A stretch of 64,000 nucleotides of DNA from Periconia sp. R9002 (Eukaryota > Ascomycota > Dothideomycetes > Pleosporales > Periconiaceae): assembly GCA_023627715.1 (NCBI GenBank), contig JAMAHW010000036.1, positions 248,001 to 312,000 of the forward strand, written 5' to 3'. The position numbers and the translations under genes were made by a program. Shown in pieces: positions 32,727 to 45,260 of the stretch. The notes beneath the pieces were generated by a model. The model did no database searches and was not told the DNA's origin. It was given only the letters and a program-made list of their open reading frames with translations. Positions within the stretch are counted from its first letter, which is position 1, and every line of letters begins with the position of its first letter.

Positions 32727-33721
32727 GGCGACGGATGGGGGTTGACTGCTAGGGCGTTTCTGATGTGTTTTCGCTACGGGTCGAGGATTTGCAGGCGATG
32801 GTGGTGAAGATGGGAATGAGGGCGGGGGCTGAGGATTCAACCGTTGAGTTCGGCGCAATGAGAAGGGCTACCGCGGTATGGTAACTATGGCGGTAATAAT
32901 GGACGTCGGAGGCAACGTGGTCGCAGTGGTGAAGGAGAGGAGGTGCCACAGCAGACACAAAGAGGTGAACACAGGGCGCACTATAGGTGCATTGCAAAGA
33001 GTGCGGTGGGAGAAGGGGGTCAAGGGGGGAGGGAGGAAATGTCGAAATGACACCGCGCAACAACTAACTTTTGGGTAAGCTGAGGCTTGGTGGCCCTTAA
33101 AGGGGGGAGATTGGGAGGAAAGCCGTATTCCGGTTACCGTCCACCAAAAATGCTAAGAGTGGGAGAGTGGCAACTTGGCATCGTTGGTAACAATACAATC
33201 TTTGACTGGACTTTGAAAAATGCATGCAAATAAATAATGATGATGATGATTCAGTCTACGTATTCCGTGCATATCTGTCTATCGAGGTGGAATACCTACA
33301 TACTGTACTCAGTATGCTGTACATTGGTAGTCGATGAAGCGGGACTTGCCGCGCCGACGAACCCCCCCCTTCGACCACTGACTTGTACACCCAGCCTCTA
33401 CCTACCTACTCAGTCAATTTGCGCTACACCATCCCTCCATTCATCCATCCATCCATCGCCGTCCGCGTCGGATTCTTTTTGTTTCCCTCCATCGCTTGAT
33501 TGCCTGCAGTCTTAACCGCCACCCCCAAAGATCCATCAGCTCGGTTGCGCCATCCGTCGCTCGATGCGTCCGCCGCCCTGTGCTTTTGCTTTTGCCTTCA
33601 CTTTTTGTTGCACGTCACCGTTTCTGGGCACTCACCTCTAGCATCTGCCCTCCTAAACAAACCTCCATCTGACACTTCAGTCCGCCTGCACCCTGACTCA
33701 TCGTCTTGGGCCCTGCCCACC
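32727..33721. other. Divergent intergenic region kre2 / pat1
   Basis: Promoter region with GAT repeats (33239-33250), CTACCTACCTACT at 33398-33410 and CATC repeats (33441-33456). No gene is seen. Confidence 0.6.
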
Positions 33722-36357
33722 ATGTCCTTCTTCGGCTTCGACACCAACCTGCCCAGGGACAGAGGTCACTCCACCAATGCCCCCGGCTTCGGCCACCACG
33801 ATGCCTTTGCCGGCCTAGGCGGAGCCTCAGATGGCGATGCGTATGTCCACCCACCCCCGCAAACTAGCATCATACCTGCTCACCAATCAATCTCTACAGC
33901 ATCGATTTTGAAGAAACCTATGACGGCCTGGGCGACCAGCTTGATGAGACCGACGATGCCTTCAACGACGATACCTTTGGTGGCCCTACAACCCAGCAGG
34001 GCGTTGGCAAGGACTTTGATTTTGCCGGCGAGACTTCCAAAATTGCTGGCACCATTCACGAGGAGCAGATGCTTTTCCAGGCCCGCCAGCCTCCATCCCA
34101 GCAGAAGCCCTCCATCCCGTATGCTTCCAAACCCACGAGAACTGGCTATGAGAGCTACAACAATCCCGATTACATTCCGCAATTGGAGGCGCGCGCTGAT
34201 ATCTGGGGCCTGAAGCCCAAGCAGTCTGCCGCTGCTGCAAAGCAGCCCGAACCCGAGGCAGAGCTTCAGCCTTTACCTCACCAATCTATCGGCGCACCCG
34301 CAAAGAAGATGATGAGTCTTGAGGAAGTCGAGGCCATGATGCGCGGACAACCCGTCCAGGAAGCACCTACTCCCATGATGCCGCAACCTCTGCCCCAGTC
34401 TTTCGCCCAACAGCCTATCCCCTACCCGCAGCAGGTGTCTCATGGTCAACCTCAATACCCAGGAATGCCAGGGCAGTTTGCTCCACACATCTTGCAGCGT
34501 CCACAGCAGCCCCATCTTCAAGGTCATCCCTCCAGACACCAGCCCATCCACGCTGAGCTACCGGCTCAGCCCGTTCAAGCGCAACAAGCTCAGCATCCCA
34601 CTATTCTTCAACGCCAAAGACAGCAGCAGCCCGCCGCGCCCCACCCTCAACAACCCCCGCAGCAGGCGCAGGCGCAAAGACCACCATCTCAGCCGAGGCA
34701 GATATTGCAGAACCCCAACCGCTTGTCTGGCCATGGGCAGCCAATGATGCAACAAGCTCACCCCGGAGCTCGTGGCTCTTTCCCAGGACATACCCGTGGA
34801 CCTTCGTTTCCTGGTATGGTGATTACCCATCCGGAACAACTGATGGCGCTTTCCAAAGAAGAGCGAGAAGCTTACCTCGAGGAAGACGCGAAACGTGCTA
34901 AAAGAAACCATAAAATCTTTGAGCTCTCAAAGGACAACGGCCTCATGACACCCCAGGATAAGAACTTCATCACACGCATTCAATTACAGCAATTAATGTC
35001 TGCGACTGGGAATCTGGATGAGAAGAGTATCGAGGCGCAGATCGCGGAGGACTTTTACTATCAAGTCTTTAGCTCTATTCGTGGTGCGCCTCGTCAGAAT
35101 CCTCATCAACCGGCAAATCAATTCGCTCAAACATACCTGTTCCAGACGAACAGCAGATTCGGCCCGCGTAGGCATGGACGCGGCGGTGACAACCACATGC
35201 AGCGCATGGAGCAGCAAGTGCAACGCGCAGTTGAGGCTGCTAAGGCGAAACCCAAGGGTAAACAGCTTGTCATTGAGGGCAGCTTGGGCAAGATATCCTT
35301 TAGCAACTCCAAAACCCCAAGGCCTTTATTGAACCTTAAGCGACCAGAGACAGGAGACAAATTGAAGCAGAATAAGTCTCTCATTGCTGACAGGAAGGAT
35401 ACGCTGCGTAATATCGAAGCTGTTTATATGACTTTGATGCATTTGGAAGATCATGACCGCACTCGACCACCTACAATCACTGAGGGTAGCCCACCAGAAG
35501 CAATTCAAGCGCATATGGAGTGGCGTACCAAGACAGAAGCTCTACGCAAGAAGCTTTGGCAAGACATCAAGATCATGGAGCCTATCAACCCTCAGTAAGT
35601 CGCATTTACCCTGAATTTTTTTTCCGTATTCTAATATCTCAGATCTACCACACCGCACCCATTCATTTCCATACTCTCGTTTGCGAAAGGCAAGAAGGCA
35701 ATTCAGCGTATATTTGCCCATATCGATGAACAAGAACGCATTACGGTGGTCACGATGATCGTCGTTCATCTCGATCAGCTGTCCGTCGTATCTCACGCAG
35801 TGGCCACCCAAGACGAGCCGCTCTCCGCCAGTATCCGTGAAGAAGTCGAGTTGTTCTTGGGGACCGTCATACCTCCCCTGTTTGCCCATATTTCCGAATC
35901 ACCTCTTAACATCATTATTGGACTATTAGGCCTCGTGTTGGATCGGACGAACATGCACGTTGTGGCCAGGAGCAAAGTCGGGATGTCTTTACTCACCATT
36001 CTTATCTCGCGCGCCGAACTATTGAAACAGTCTGCACCAAAAATCGACTCGGCGGATTGGGAACATTGGACAGAGCTCTATAACCGTCTGTTCGACGTGG
36101 TGGAGCCAGTGTTGCCTGTTATCTTCCCGGGCAATGTCAATGATACCGATGATATGTACGTGTGGCAGTTCCTGGCGTCCATGGGTGTAGGTGCTAGTCC
36201 CGAACAGCAACAGAGACTCGTCTTGGGAGTCAAGGATCGTGTCATGGAAACTGTGACTGTCAGCAAGGCGCTTCCCGCCGAGATGGCAGGAGCCAGGCAT
36301 GCCAACGTGAATCTATTCATGAGGGCTATTGGTCTGGATGTGGAGTTGCTTGGATGA
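33722..36357 (+). CDS. pat1: Pat1, mRNA decapping activator
   Basis: P-body protein that links deadenylated mRNA, the Lsm1-7 ring and Dcp2. Three exons (33722-33840, 33900-35594, 35643-36357) give 842 residues. The N-terminus MSFFGFDTNLPRDRG and the acidic FEETYDGLGDQLDETDDAFND are characteristic. A long Pro/Gln-rich region follows (QQQPAAPHPQQPPQQAQAQ), then the basic GMVITHPEQLMALSKEERE and LMTPQDKNFITRIQLQQL block, which is the usual core of the family. The C-terminal superhelical domain is built after the third exon join (PHPFISILSFAKGKKAIQRI, EERITVV-type helix, LGLVLDRTNMHVVARSKVG). The second intron starts directly at a CA|gtaagt, and reading through it would stop within two codons. 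Confidence 0.95.
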
Positions 36358-38307
36358 GCTGGGGAGTAGCGACGTTCACGCTACACAAGGCTGATTGAAT
36401 GCCGTTCCAAACACAATGGGCCTTGGCAAGGGCGCAAGGAGGGAGTTAGGGCGCGGGCGAGGCATTGCAGTCGAAGCTTGGGATGGACTTTGTCTTCACT
36501 CTGCCTGCTCGAGGTAACGTTGAGGCATAGGTGGAAAAAGAAAAACGCTGCGGCCTTCAATTGGAAAGCCGTTGCATTAAAGAAGTGCGGTCAATCAACG
36601 CCACCACTCTCATATTTATGAAAGAGACACTGGTGAACTAGTGAAAAGATGAATGATTAAATGCAATATAGTTGATACGTTCAGCCAATTTCCCACAGCT
36701 TATCCCCTCCTTGATGCATTTTCATAGTCAATTGTTCGTTCCTAGATGGGTAGAAAGAGGTGTTTCGCCAATACATGTACTCATCATGCCCAGCCCTTGG
36801 ATCATTTAAGCCATGCCGGGAGGGGCGCACGCACGGCAAACATTGTCGACAACAAATCCTGTGCGTTTCTTGCCAGTACGGAACGAGAAGATTCCCGATC
36901 CGTTGGCTTGTTTGGATCAATGTTACCCCCACAGGCTTGCCCCGCGTCGTCATTGAACTCACAACCGTCTCAGTTGACAACGGTTCTGCCTTTCGGGATC
37001 TCCCATCCAGCTTACCCACAGTATAGAACATTGAAGGCTACATAGTCTCAGCACCGGCGGAAAATATACGTGCCATGCCCGGTCCATGTGTTTGCCGAGC
37101 CATGTCATACAGGACGGTCAGAGTGGAAACACTTTGTGAATCGTTTTGAATCATGAGGGTTTGGTGGTGGAGTGATGACTCTTTCCCTTTTCATCCATCG
37201 TCTTTGACTTATATGAAACAGCTTCACGGGAGACGTTGGGAAGGGTGAAATCAACGTCTTGATTGTTCCGTCGCAAGATGGGGCAAGGCTAAGCGCGATT
37301 TCTTTAAACGCTCCGGCAGCTTGTCAAACATGATGTTGCGAGTATTTATGATAGGGCTGTGGCTAGTATGACTTATGGGGCGGATGCGTTTCGCATGAAT
37401 CTACCCCTGCCAAATGGCGGGAGGCGTTGCAACGCTGAAACGCTTCCCTGTGGCTGGCATACGTATGAATGGATGGTTTGTCGTTCAAATACCTAACAAA
37501 CATGATTGCTCGCAGGATACATGTACAGAGGGCTGTGCCGGCGTCAATTGACACTGCCTGCCTGCTTGCTCAAGAATAGGTACGGAACATGAAGATACAT
37601 GTTGGACGGTTGTTGCATGGAGGAAGCCTCGACGCTGAAACAAGCTTTGCTGACCCCTGTTTTATGCCCGGGCCTGTGGTCCCACCATCTCCAAGCCAGC
37701 TCAAGCGTTACGCGTAACAAGTATCAAGTGCCGGCAACATGACCGATGAATCTCCTCCTATCACCTGGCCTGCTGCCAACTTCACCATGTCTTTTTTGGC
37801 AGTCAATCGACCGCGCCCCACACAATCATGCTTGCCGCTTCTTACGAGTGCGAAGCCTCGTCACCTTCAGGGACCACTCTCAAACAGTCAACTACGAGGC
37901 TTCTTGTTTCCCCGGCCTGGCGCCGTGCTCTTGCGCCACGCAACTCTTGTACAAACCGCTCACAAGCTTAGCCTTCCTTGGGGCCTTGTTCATGCTTCAC
38001 CAGCTGTCTTGGACATAGCATAGTTTCATCCAGATTTCATATGGGTCCTCTCGTTCCCTGCCATGGAATTGCAGTCGGCATTGGTTCTTCTTTTAAGTCG
38101 CTTCACTTCCGCCCTTCAAGCCTTCTGTTCCTCACCCCCAGGCCGAGCCTTTCTCTTCATACCCGAGAGATCTGTAGCTTAATCCGCTATAATCTTCTCT
38201 TTTCACTTCGTTGCGTTTGTTTCCTATCTCCCGTTTTCCAACCCATCTACCTTCTTTTCAACATAACCCCACAAAAAGTTACCGCTGCCGGTCAGCATTA
38301 GTCCAAC
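36358..38307. other. Intergenic region pat1 / aspartic protease
   Basis: A 1.95 kb stretch, the longest gene-free tract before the last gene. It has mixed composition, C/T-rich before 38308. No splice-supported frame or RNA gene is recognised. Confidence 0.6.
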
Positions 38308-39638
38308 ATGGCCTACCTTCGATTCCTTTTCATGTTTACCCTTTTGGTCGCCATCGTGCTTGCCGCTCCACGCCCAGCTAGGGTCCAGAAACGCTCGTTC
38401 AGGGTTCCACGAAGCCTGAACAGAGCCCACCCAAGGGGTCTCAACGGCCGTGATGCCATGCGCAAGGTACTTACAAAGTACAGCTCCAATGGCGGCTTCA
38501 TCTCAAACCACAAAGTCAGCGCTATGCTAGAGGGGCTCCGCACTGCCGCGGCCAACGGAACCAAGAACGGCACCGGCAGTGGCACTGTTGCTGCCAACCC
38601 CGAACAGAATGCTGCACTCTTTCTCTCTCCTGTCGATATTGGTGGCCAAACTCTGAACTTGGACTTTGACTCTGGATCCTCGGATTTGTGGGTCTTCAGC
38701 ACGGATCTTCCCACCAAGTCTATCGGACAGCACGCCGCCTTTGATGCCTCCAAATCGACTACTTTCAAGAAGATGACTGGTGCTCAGTTCAAAATCTCAT
38801 ATGGAGACGGTTCTGGTGCCGCTGGCACCGTCGGCACAGACAAGGTCACCATCGGTGGTGTAACCGTCGACAACCAAGCTGTCGAACTTGCAAACGCCGT
38901 GTCCCAGTCTTTCGTGCAAGATACAAACACGGATGGCCTTGTTGGTCTGGCTTTCTCCAAGCTCAACACTGGTAAGCATTACCTTGTCTCGAACCTTGCC
39001 CGGCATTTGTACTAACAACTATAGTCAACGACGGTACTAAGAAGATCCCTCAAAAAACCTTCTTCGACAACGTGATGAACAACCTAGACCTACCAGTCTT
39101 CACGGCCGATCTTGACCCTGATGGCACAGGTGTCTATGAATTCGGCAAGATTGATTCTACCAAGTTCGTTGGCCAGATGGCTTGGATTCCCGTCAACTCC
39201 AGTTCAGGATTTTGGCAATTCCCCTCTGCCAAATTTTCCGTCAATGGCAAGGTCGTTGACAACCCGGGCGCTTCTCAGGCCATCGCTGACACCGGAACAT
39301 CTCTCCTCCTCGTCGACCAGAACGTCGCAGAAGCCTACTATTCCCAGGTCAAGGGGGCACAGCTCAATGCCCAAGTTGGTGGCTTCATTTATCCCTGCAA
39401 CACTAAGCTCCCTGATATGGCTGTTGCCATTGGTGACAGCTACATGGCCAAGATTCCCGGTAGTCAAATCACCTTCGCCACCGTTGACAAGGCCAACACC
39501 ACCTGCTTCGGTGGTGTTCAAGGCAACCAGGGCGCCGGCCTGCAGATCTATGGTGACACCATGTTCAAGGCGCAGCTTGTTGCTTTCAACGGTGGCAACC
39601 AGTCGGTCGGCTTCGGAGAGAAACCTCCTGTTGCATAA
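38308..39638 (+). CDS. Secreted pepsin-type aspartic protease (A1 family)
   Basis: Two exons (38308-38971, 39025-39638), 425 residues. Residues 1-20 are a signal peptide (LLVAIVLAA then PRPARVQKR); a propeptide with a KR site and RGLNGRD follows. The N-lobe active site is at Asp121 in FDSGSS, where most fungal members have DTGSS. The flap is KISYGDGSGAAG. The C-lobe active Asp310 is in IADTGTSLLL. Two Cys residues (YPCN and TTCFGG) match the single disulfide of aspergillopepsin-type enzymes. The single intron interrupts the second half of the N-lobe, in a short NT/VNDGTKK segment. Likely extracellular, acid-active endopeptidase for protein scavenging. Which of the many fungal A1 paralogues it is cannot be told. 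Confidence 0.94.
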
Positions 39639-40217
39639 ATAAAATGTCCATGAGAGTATTTTGTATGGGCAAAAACTGCATGTGATGATCACAATCTTTC
39701 ATTGTTGATACGCTTGGCCTGGAGGTACAGAACTGTATATAATTTTTCCTATTATTAGCATCGCCATAAAGAGCATCGTCTCTAACTAAATGACAGTAGA
39801 CACGGCCATACACAGGTTTGGAACATACCCCTACAGAAGCTCGTTTCCAAGAGAATATCCATTAAACAGTCAAAAATCAATACCATGTATCTGAAAACCT
39901 CTCTACATACATACCTCGTTCCGCGTGTACGTAATAGTCTACAATTTGGACGTTACAAAATGTTATTTACAGTCCTTCAACAAAATAATTTGCATGATCA
40001 ACCATATCTGATCTTCCAATGGTGTTCTTTTTGAACGCGCGACCGCCATAAACGCGAAAGCACGTGACTTTCTGGTCGTGCCTTCCAAGGCTCCTCACTA
40101 GCATTCTACCCTGGTAAACACCAACATGCACATCATCAGGCAAGTCAATCTGCTCTACTATTCACACAAAGACAGTATTATTTCTCCTCGGAAATCACCT
40201 TAACGCACGCGACTGTC
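39639..40217. other. Intergenic region protease / Zip2-like gene
   Basis: AT-rich 3' flank, then a promoter with a TATA-like stretch. Nothing further is seen. Confidence 0.6.
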
Positions 40218-43156
40218 ATGGAACCGGACCTCGGCTTCGATGCAGAACCCTCTGAACCAACGGTCTTGGAGTATGCACGTTTCCATGGTCTCTGTCGAGA
40301 TTACTCATTTGAGACCCCGACTCTCCACCTCGCTGCTACTCCACTCTATGAAATACTAGAATATGATTTACGTGACCCACTCGATGCCCCCGTCCTAAAA
40401 ATTCGTATAGCGGGACTGATCAAGGAGCGTCTGAACATCAATATTGAAGAAGCGTTCTTGTTGCATTCCATCGGTTCCTTCAAGATTGTTGAGGAGGGAT
40501 ATGAAGATTATAAAGACCACAGTCACTGCATTTCTAATTTGAAGCAAGAGGTGCCCGTCCTCAAAATAGACCATGAGCTCGACATTTTGAAGTTCGGCAG
40601 TACAGAAACGCCAAATTTTGCTGACTTGAGAATCCCGCTGGAACCCCTCGGCCCAGAGACGAATGAGGGAATGGAGTGGCCAGAAAAATGTCCTGCATTT
40701 TCCATGCAATGTGATGGGAGCCTTAGGACGGAGAAATTACAAATGTCCAAAGCAGATATTACTTATCTGAACAACGCTGTCAGAGATTCATACATTATGG
40801 AGAACGATAGCGAGGACGAGACAGAGCAAATTCTTTACAGAAGGGCAAGTAAAAGGATAGAGTCTTAACATAAGCTAATAAAAGACAGAGGTCAGCAATG
40901 GAACCTTTGACGCCACCATTGTTGCCGCTATCGCCGCCGGTAACCCCATATATCCCGTCGTCGCCTGCAAGTCACCTCCCACTTTTATCAGAGAGTTCCA
41001 ATTCGACTATGGAGGAAGCCAAACAGGTCCGAGAACAGATCATGGAGGCAGATTCCCTTGTCCCAGGCGACGAAAGTGATAGTAACATGCTGCTGGACAT
41101 CACGGAAGGGTTTGACAATAGTTCGTACGCCGATCAATTCACACAAACTATGAAACGTAAATCAGAACAGCTTCACGTCGAAACACCGTTGACACCCCCA
41201 ATCTTTTCAGAATCGCCCGCAAAGAGGTTGAAAACTGTGAAATTCTCCGATATACCACAGTATATCAATGGTTTTGCGTTTTTAAGTGACCGAACAACAG
41301 ACGAAGCCAGGCAAAAGGAGAACATTCAATATGTCCAAGAAGATTGGCAGCCGGTGGTCAAGGAAACAAAGTGGAAAATTGAGCATGAACGGCTTTGTGA
41401 AGCAGATACGACAAAACGTATCGATGTTCCATTTATTGAGTTTGTGCCCCCAATCGCGCCCTGGGATGAGTACAGGCGTGACACTAGCAAGGTCGAAGAA
41501 ACAGAATTGCATGCTCAAAGTGAATTTTTGGTCCGAATCAAACGCACTTATCCGGCTGAATCTTGGCACGGTGTCTCTCGTCTCAATAGAGAGCTACCCA
41601 TCGAACCATTCGCCCAGCGTTTAGCTACAGTCACAATCGACGAGAATCTTCATGGTCAAGAATACCTAGACCAACTAACTCGTGAGGTGACTTCAAATGA
41701 CATTGTGACCAGCTCAACAGATATTTGGAAGAGGGACGGGCTTCGCCTTCTTGAGCAAGAAGAAGACGAGGAAGAAGAGCTTGAACGTATGAGGCTACTA
41801 GAGGAGGAAAGTATGAATCATGTTACCGACACCCCGAGTGCCGGATTGAACGAATTAGGATTTGATTCGGGGGAAATACGAGAAGTCTCGCCTATTCAAG
41901 ACACTGAATTGGGACACACGGAAAGCGAATATCGAGGAATTGAGAATTCCACGCAGAGGGAATTTCCAGCCGCGTCTCGAAAACCACCAAAAGGGTCGCG
42001 TAAAAAATCAGACACGCCCAGTAAAAGAGAGGAGAAGAGCGGAAGCCTTATGTTTGGAGGCATGTTTTCAGCAAGTAGTGCATTGGACAAGTTTATTGCA
42101 TTACATGGAATGGAAGTGAAGCCTCCAAAAACGTGCAACGAAGGCCAGGCAATTGCTAAAATTGCGCCAACCAGGCCATATCAAGCGCATTTCTCGCCAG
42201 CGTCTCCATTGAATGAAATTTTATCAGGGCATACGGGCATCCGACCGCCAACTCCAGTGTTTCCTAAACCCTCAAAAACATATCCATCTTGCTCGTTTGT
42301 CATCGCCGAGACGCTTCTGAAACAACGTCACATCTCTGAGCTGGTTGAAAGGTTATATCCAAATGCTGAATTCATCAGCCGAGACTTCGATCTACCATAC
42401 GTACCAGCTCAAGAGGCGGATTTGATCTTGTCCCCATCGACAGGCTTGATACTCACAACATTACAAGAGATAAAACAACGCGCACTTCCAGGACAGCAAC
42501 ACGATTCAAAAATCAAAAGTCGACTTATTCAACTCCAATCTCGTTACGAGAAACTCGTTGTTCTCGTGAATGAATGTCCTGGTCGCCAAGTAGGAGACGG
42601 AGGCGTACGTCGAGCTATGGATGCCCGTGATCTCGAAGCTGTCGAGCAATTCAAGCTACATGCTTCTAAGCTTCAGGCCAAAATCTCAATACAGTTGGTT
42701 CCGGGTGACACCCATGCTCTTGCTCAGTCCATCGTCGAAGGGATGGAGGAGTACGGCTTACCCCATGGATCGAGGGATATCGGCGACGTTAAGTTGTTGT
42801 CCGACGAGACAAATGTAAGCACCACCCGAGTAAAAACTACTTATCTTAGATCTTCTGACAGGATCTAGTGGGAATTATTTCTCCGCCGAGTCGGTCTAAA
42901 TCCTTTCGCCGCCCAAGTAATTCTGGCACTGCTGAAGGGACACGTCAGCTACCCTGTCACCACATCCTCGTCCGAGAGCTTGGAGGAAAATGCGTCATGC
43001 GTTTCTACTTTCGGGCTTCAGAGATTCATTATGATGTCTGCTCAGGAACGGGTACAAGCTTTTCAGATCCTTCTAGGCGGAAACAGAATATTGCAGAAAG
43101 TTAGCTCACTTTTGGACCAGCAATGGCTTAGTGCAGCCCATGGTACTCGCGTGTGA
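40218..43156 (+). CDS. Probable Zip2/SHOC1-like meiotic protein (XPF-like fold, tandem HhH)
   Basis: Three exons (40218-40848, 40896-42814, 42869-43156) add to 2838 nt, 945 residues. Intron 1 is 47 nt (gtaaaa...gctaat...gtcag), and its phase was the deciding test. The C-terminal third (about residue 665 on) looks like a degenerate XPF nuclease module: VIAETLLKQRHISELVERLYP, SRDFD, EADLILSPSTGLILTTLQEIKQ and YEKLVVLVNE, without a complete ERKxxxD catalytic set. The last exon supplies two helix-hairpin-helix-type segments, WELFLRRVGLNPFAAQVIL and ERVQAFQILLGGNRILQKV. The middle is acidic and Ser-rich with LTPPLLPLSPP and KRLKTVKFSD. That order, inactive XPF fold plus HhH pair, is the layout of Zip2/SHOC1, a ZMM factor that partners Spo16 at crossover sites. 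The name is inferred from layout. Confidence 0.6.
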
Positions 43157-43754
43157 ACGAGGGAGACAGGAAAGGGAGGAGAGAAGAGCCTAGAGAAAAT
43201 GTGTGATGATGGAGGCCTAATGTATGGAGATTTGATGGATGTCTGCACCTGTGGGTACACTCATTCTGGGACATTGCAGCTCTGCTTTGATGATCTAGAA
43301 AGTCGGCAAGAGTAGCATTCCAGCCTATCCCATCCTGTCAAGAGATGATACCATTACTCCAACTAGTCAAAAAATTTTTTAACGTTCTTACGAGCTTATC
43401 CTCTTACTCAGCCTCCTTTCTCGAGTCGCGATGAATACGGGATAAAAAAATAGTTGGTAGCCCTTGGCCTTCATAGATTACGTCATGACTATATTGATGG
43501 CGTTTGTTTTATTAGAACCCAATGCGAGAGACAAAACCCATAACTACCTTTCGTCATTCTCGAACCCTTCTATCAAATAATAATGTTAAACAACTTTAGC
43601 GCACGTACATACGGATTACAATTCATCCGCATCTATTTCCCATGCCTTAAAAAGAATCAATCCTATACACACCCTACCCCCAGAAGAGCGAGATAGAGAA
43701 CAGTAGATGAGAAGGAGAGAGAAAATCTCTCAGGGAAGAATAGAAAGAAAAAAA
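43157..43754. other. Intergenic region Zip2-like / Osh gene
   Basis: AT-rich stretch followed by the 5' leader of the lipid-transfer gene, which has an A-rich run directly before the ATG at 43755. Nothing further is seen. Confidence 0.6.
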
Positions 43755-45260
43755 ATGTCTAATTCAATGAAGAGCAACCGCTCCATGCTAAAGGATTTTC
43801 TGGGTTCAATATCCGTTATGCATGGCGACCTCTCCAACATCACGGCTCCGCCGTTTGTGCTGGGCGAATACTCGACGGTGGAGCTGCCACAGTACTGGGG
43901 CGATCACCCCGATCTTTTCATCGCGCCGGCGCTAGAACCAGATGCTGGCAGGCGAGCTGTGCTGGTGCTGAAGTGGTTTTTGGGGTCGTTGAGAAATCAG
44001 CAGTACGCGGGGAGAAGCGAAGGCGACGGCGTGAAGAAACCCTTGAATGCATTTTTGGGCGAACTGTTTCTGGGTAGTTGGAAGGTCAATAGACGGGCGA
44101 AAGACCTCGAAGGAGGCGGAGACGGGGAGATGAGCAGCGAAACAAGGCTGATCTCCGAACAAGTCAGCCATCATCCGCCGGTGACGGCATGCTACCTTTC
44201 CAACGCTCACCATGGGATCCACGCTTCGGGCTTCACGCAGCAAGAAATCACATTCTCGGGAACCGTAAACATCAAGCAGAGGGGTTACGCCATCCTGCAC
44301 ATCGATCGTTTCGATGAGGACTACCTGATCCCGGTGCCCAATGTCAAGGTCAGGGGCGTGCTGAGTGGCACGCCATACCCAGAGCTCGTGGGCAAGTACA
44401 GTGTGGTTTCTTCGACCGGGTTCGTCGCCGAGGTCCAATTCGAAGGCAGGGGGCTTTTGGGCAGCGGGCTCAAACACGGATTCGAAGCCAACGTATATAA
44501 CAGCAGGGGAAACAGCAGCGAGAGGGGCGACCCGCTATTCACCGCCAAGGGCCAGTGGAGTGGCAAGTTCAGCATCGTAGACTGCTCAACCGGAGACGAG
44601 ATCGATTCCTTTGACGCCGCGACGGCGCCGTCCTGCCCCATCTCCGTGGCGCCGAGGGGCGAGCAGGATCCGTGGGAATCGCGGCGCGCGTGGGGAGACG
44701 TCCTCGACGCGCTGAACAGGGCCGACATGAAGGGCACCGCCGAAGCCAAATCCAAAGTCGAACAGGGTCAGCGCGAACTGCGCAGGGAAAGGGAAGAACG
44801 GGGCGAAGAGTGGAAGAGCGTGTTTTTCAGAAAGTACAGCCGCGACGAGGTGTTTGAAAGGTTGGTCGTGGCGGATCGGGATGGCTCTTTTCGTTTGGAT
44901 CCACAGAGTGGCATCTGGAAGGTGGATAGAGATGCGGTTGAGCATGCGAAGAAGCCGTATCATGGGGAATTGGTACCGGCTGGTAGAGCTGCCGCGCATG
45001 AGAACGGAACGTACGGAGGAGGAGATGTTGTTGACAGCGAGGTTAGGAGTAGTGAACGCAATCATGAAACACATCAAGAACAGGAACTGAGCAAGGAGAG
45101 TGCCGATTCAACGCCAGAACGAAACGGATACATCAAAGATCAGTCATTATCATCATCCTCGCAGGCCACGCAAGAAGACTTAAAACAAGTCAACAGCGCG
45201 TTGGAGAAAACACAGATCGAAGAGTTTCTGCGCAGTCAGTATAGCAATCGAAAAAAGTAG
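43755..45260 (+). CDS. Oxysterol-binding protein related, Osh type
   Basis: Single exon. The start MSNSMKSNRSMLKDF at 43755 is chosen because it has an AAAA context and matches the short lid-bearing N-terminus of Osh4-like proteins; an in-frame ATG at 43707 would add 16 residues. The OSBP-related domain is complete: LPQYWGDHPDLF, PLNAFLGELFLGSW, the signature EQVSHHPP at residues 135-142, FSGTVNIKQRGYA, and the C-terminal WKSVFFRKYSRDE. There is no PH or FFAT element, so it is a short soluble transporter of sterol and PI4P (or other lipid) between membranes. The last 100 residues are a Glu/Ser-rich tail not found in yeast Osh4. The Osh class (4/5 or 6/7) cannot be fixed from sight. Confidence 0.92.
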   Translation: MSNSMKSNRSMLKDFLGSISVMHGDLSNITAPPFVLGEYSTVELPQYWGDHPDLFIAPALEPDAGRRAVLVLKWFLGSLRNQQYAGRSEGDGVKKPLNAFLGELFLGSWKVNRRAKDLEGGGDGEMSSETRLISEQVSHHPPVTACYLSNAHHGIHASGFTQQEITFSGTVNIKQRGYAILHIDRFDEDYLIPVPNVKVRGVLSGTPYPELVGKYSVVSSTGFVAEVQFEGRGLLGSGLKHGFEANVYNSRGNSSERGDPLFTAKGQWSGKFSIVDCSTGDEIDSFDAATAPSCPISVAPRGEQDPWESRRAWGDVLDALNRADMKGTAEAKSKVEQGQRELRREREERGEEWKSVFFRKYSRDEVFERLVVADRDGSFRLDPQSGIWKVDRDAVEHAKKPYHGELVPAGRAAAHENGTYGGGDVVDSEVRSSERNHETHQEQELSKESADSTPERNGYIKDQSLSSSSQATQEDLKQVNSALEKTQIEEFLRSQYSNRKK

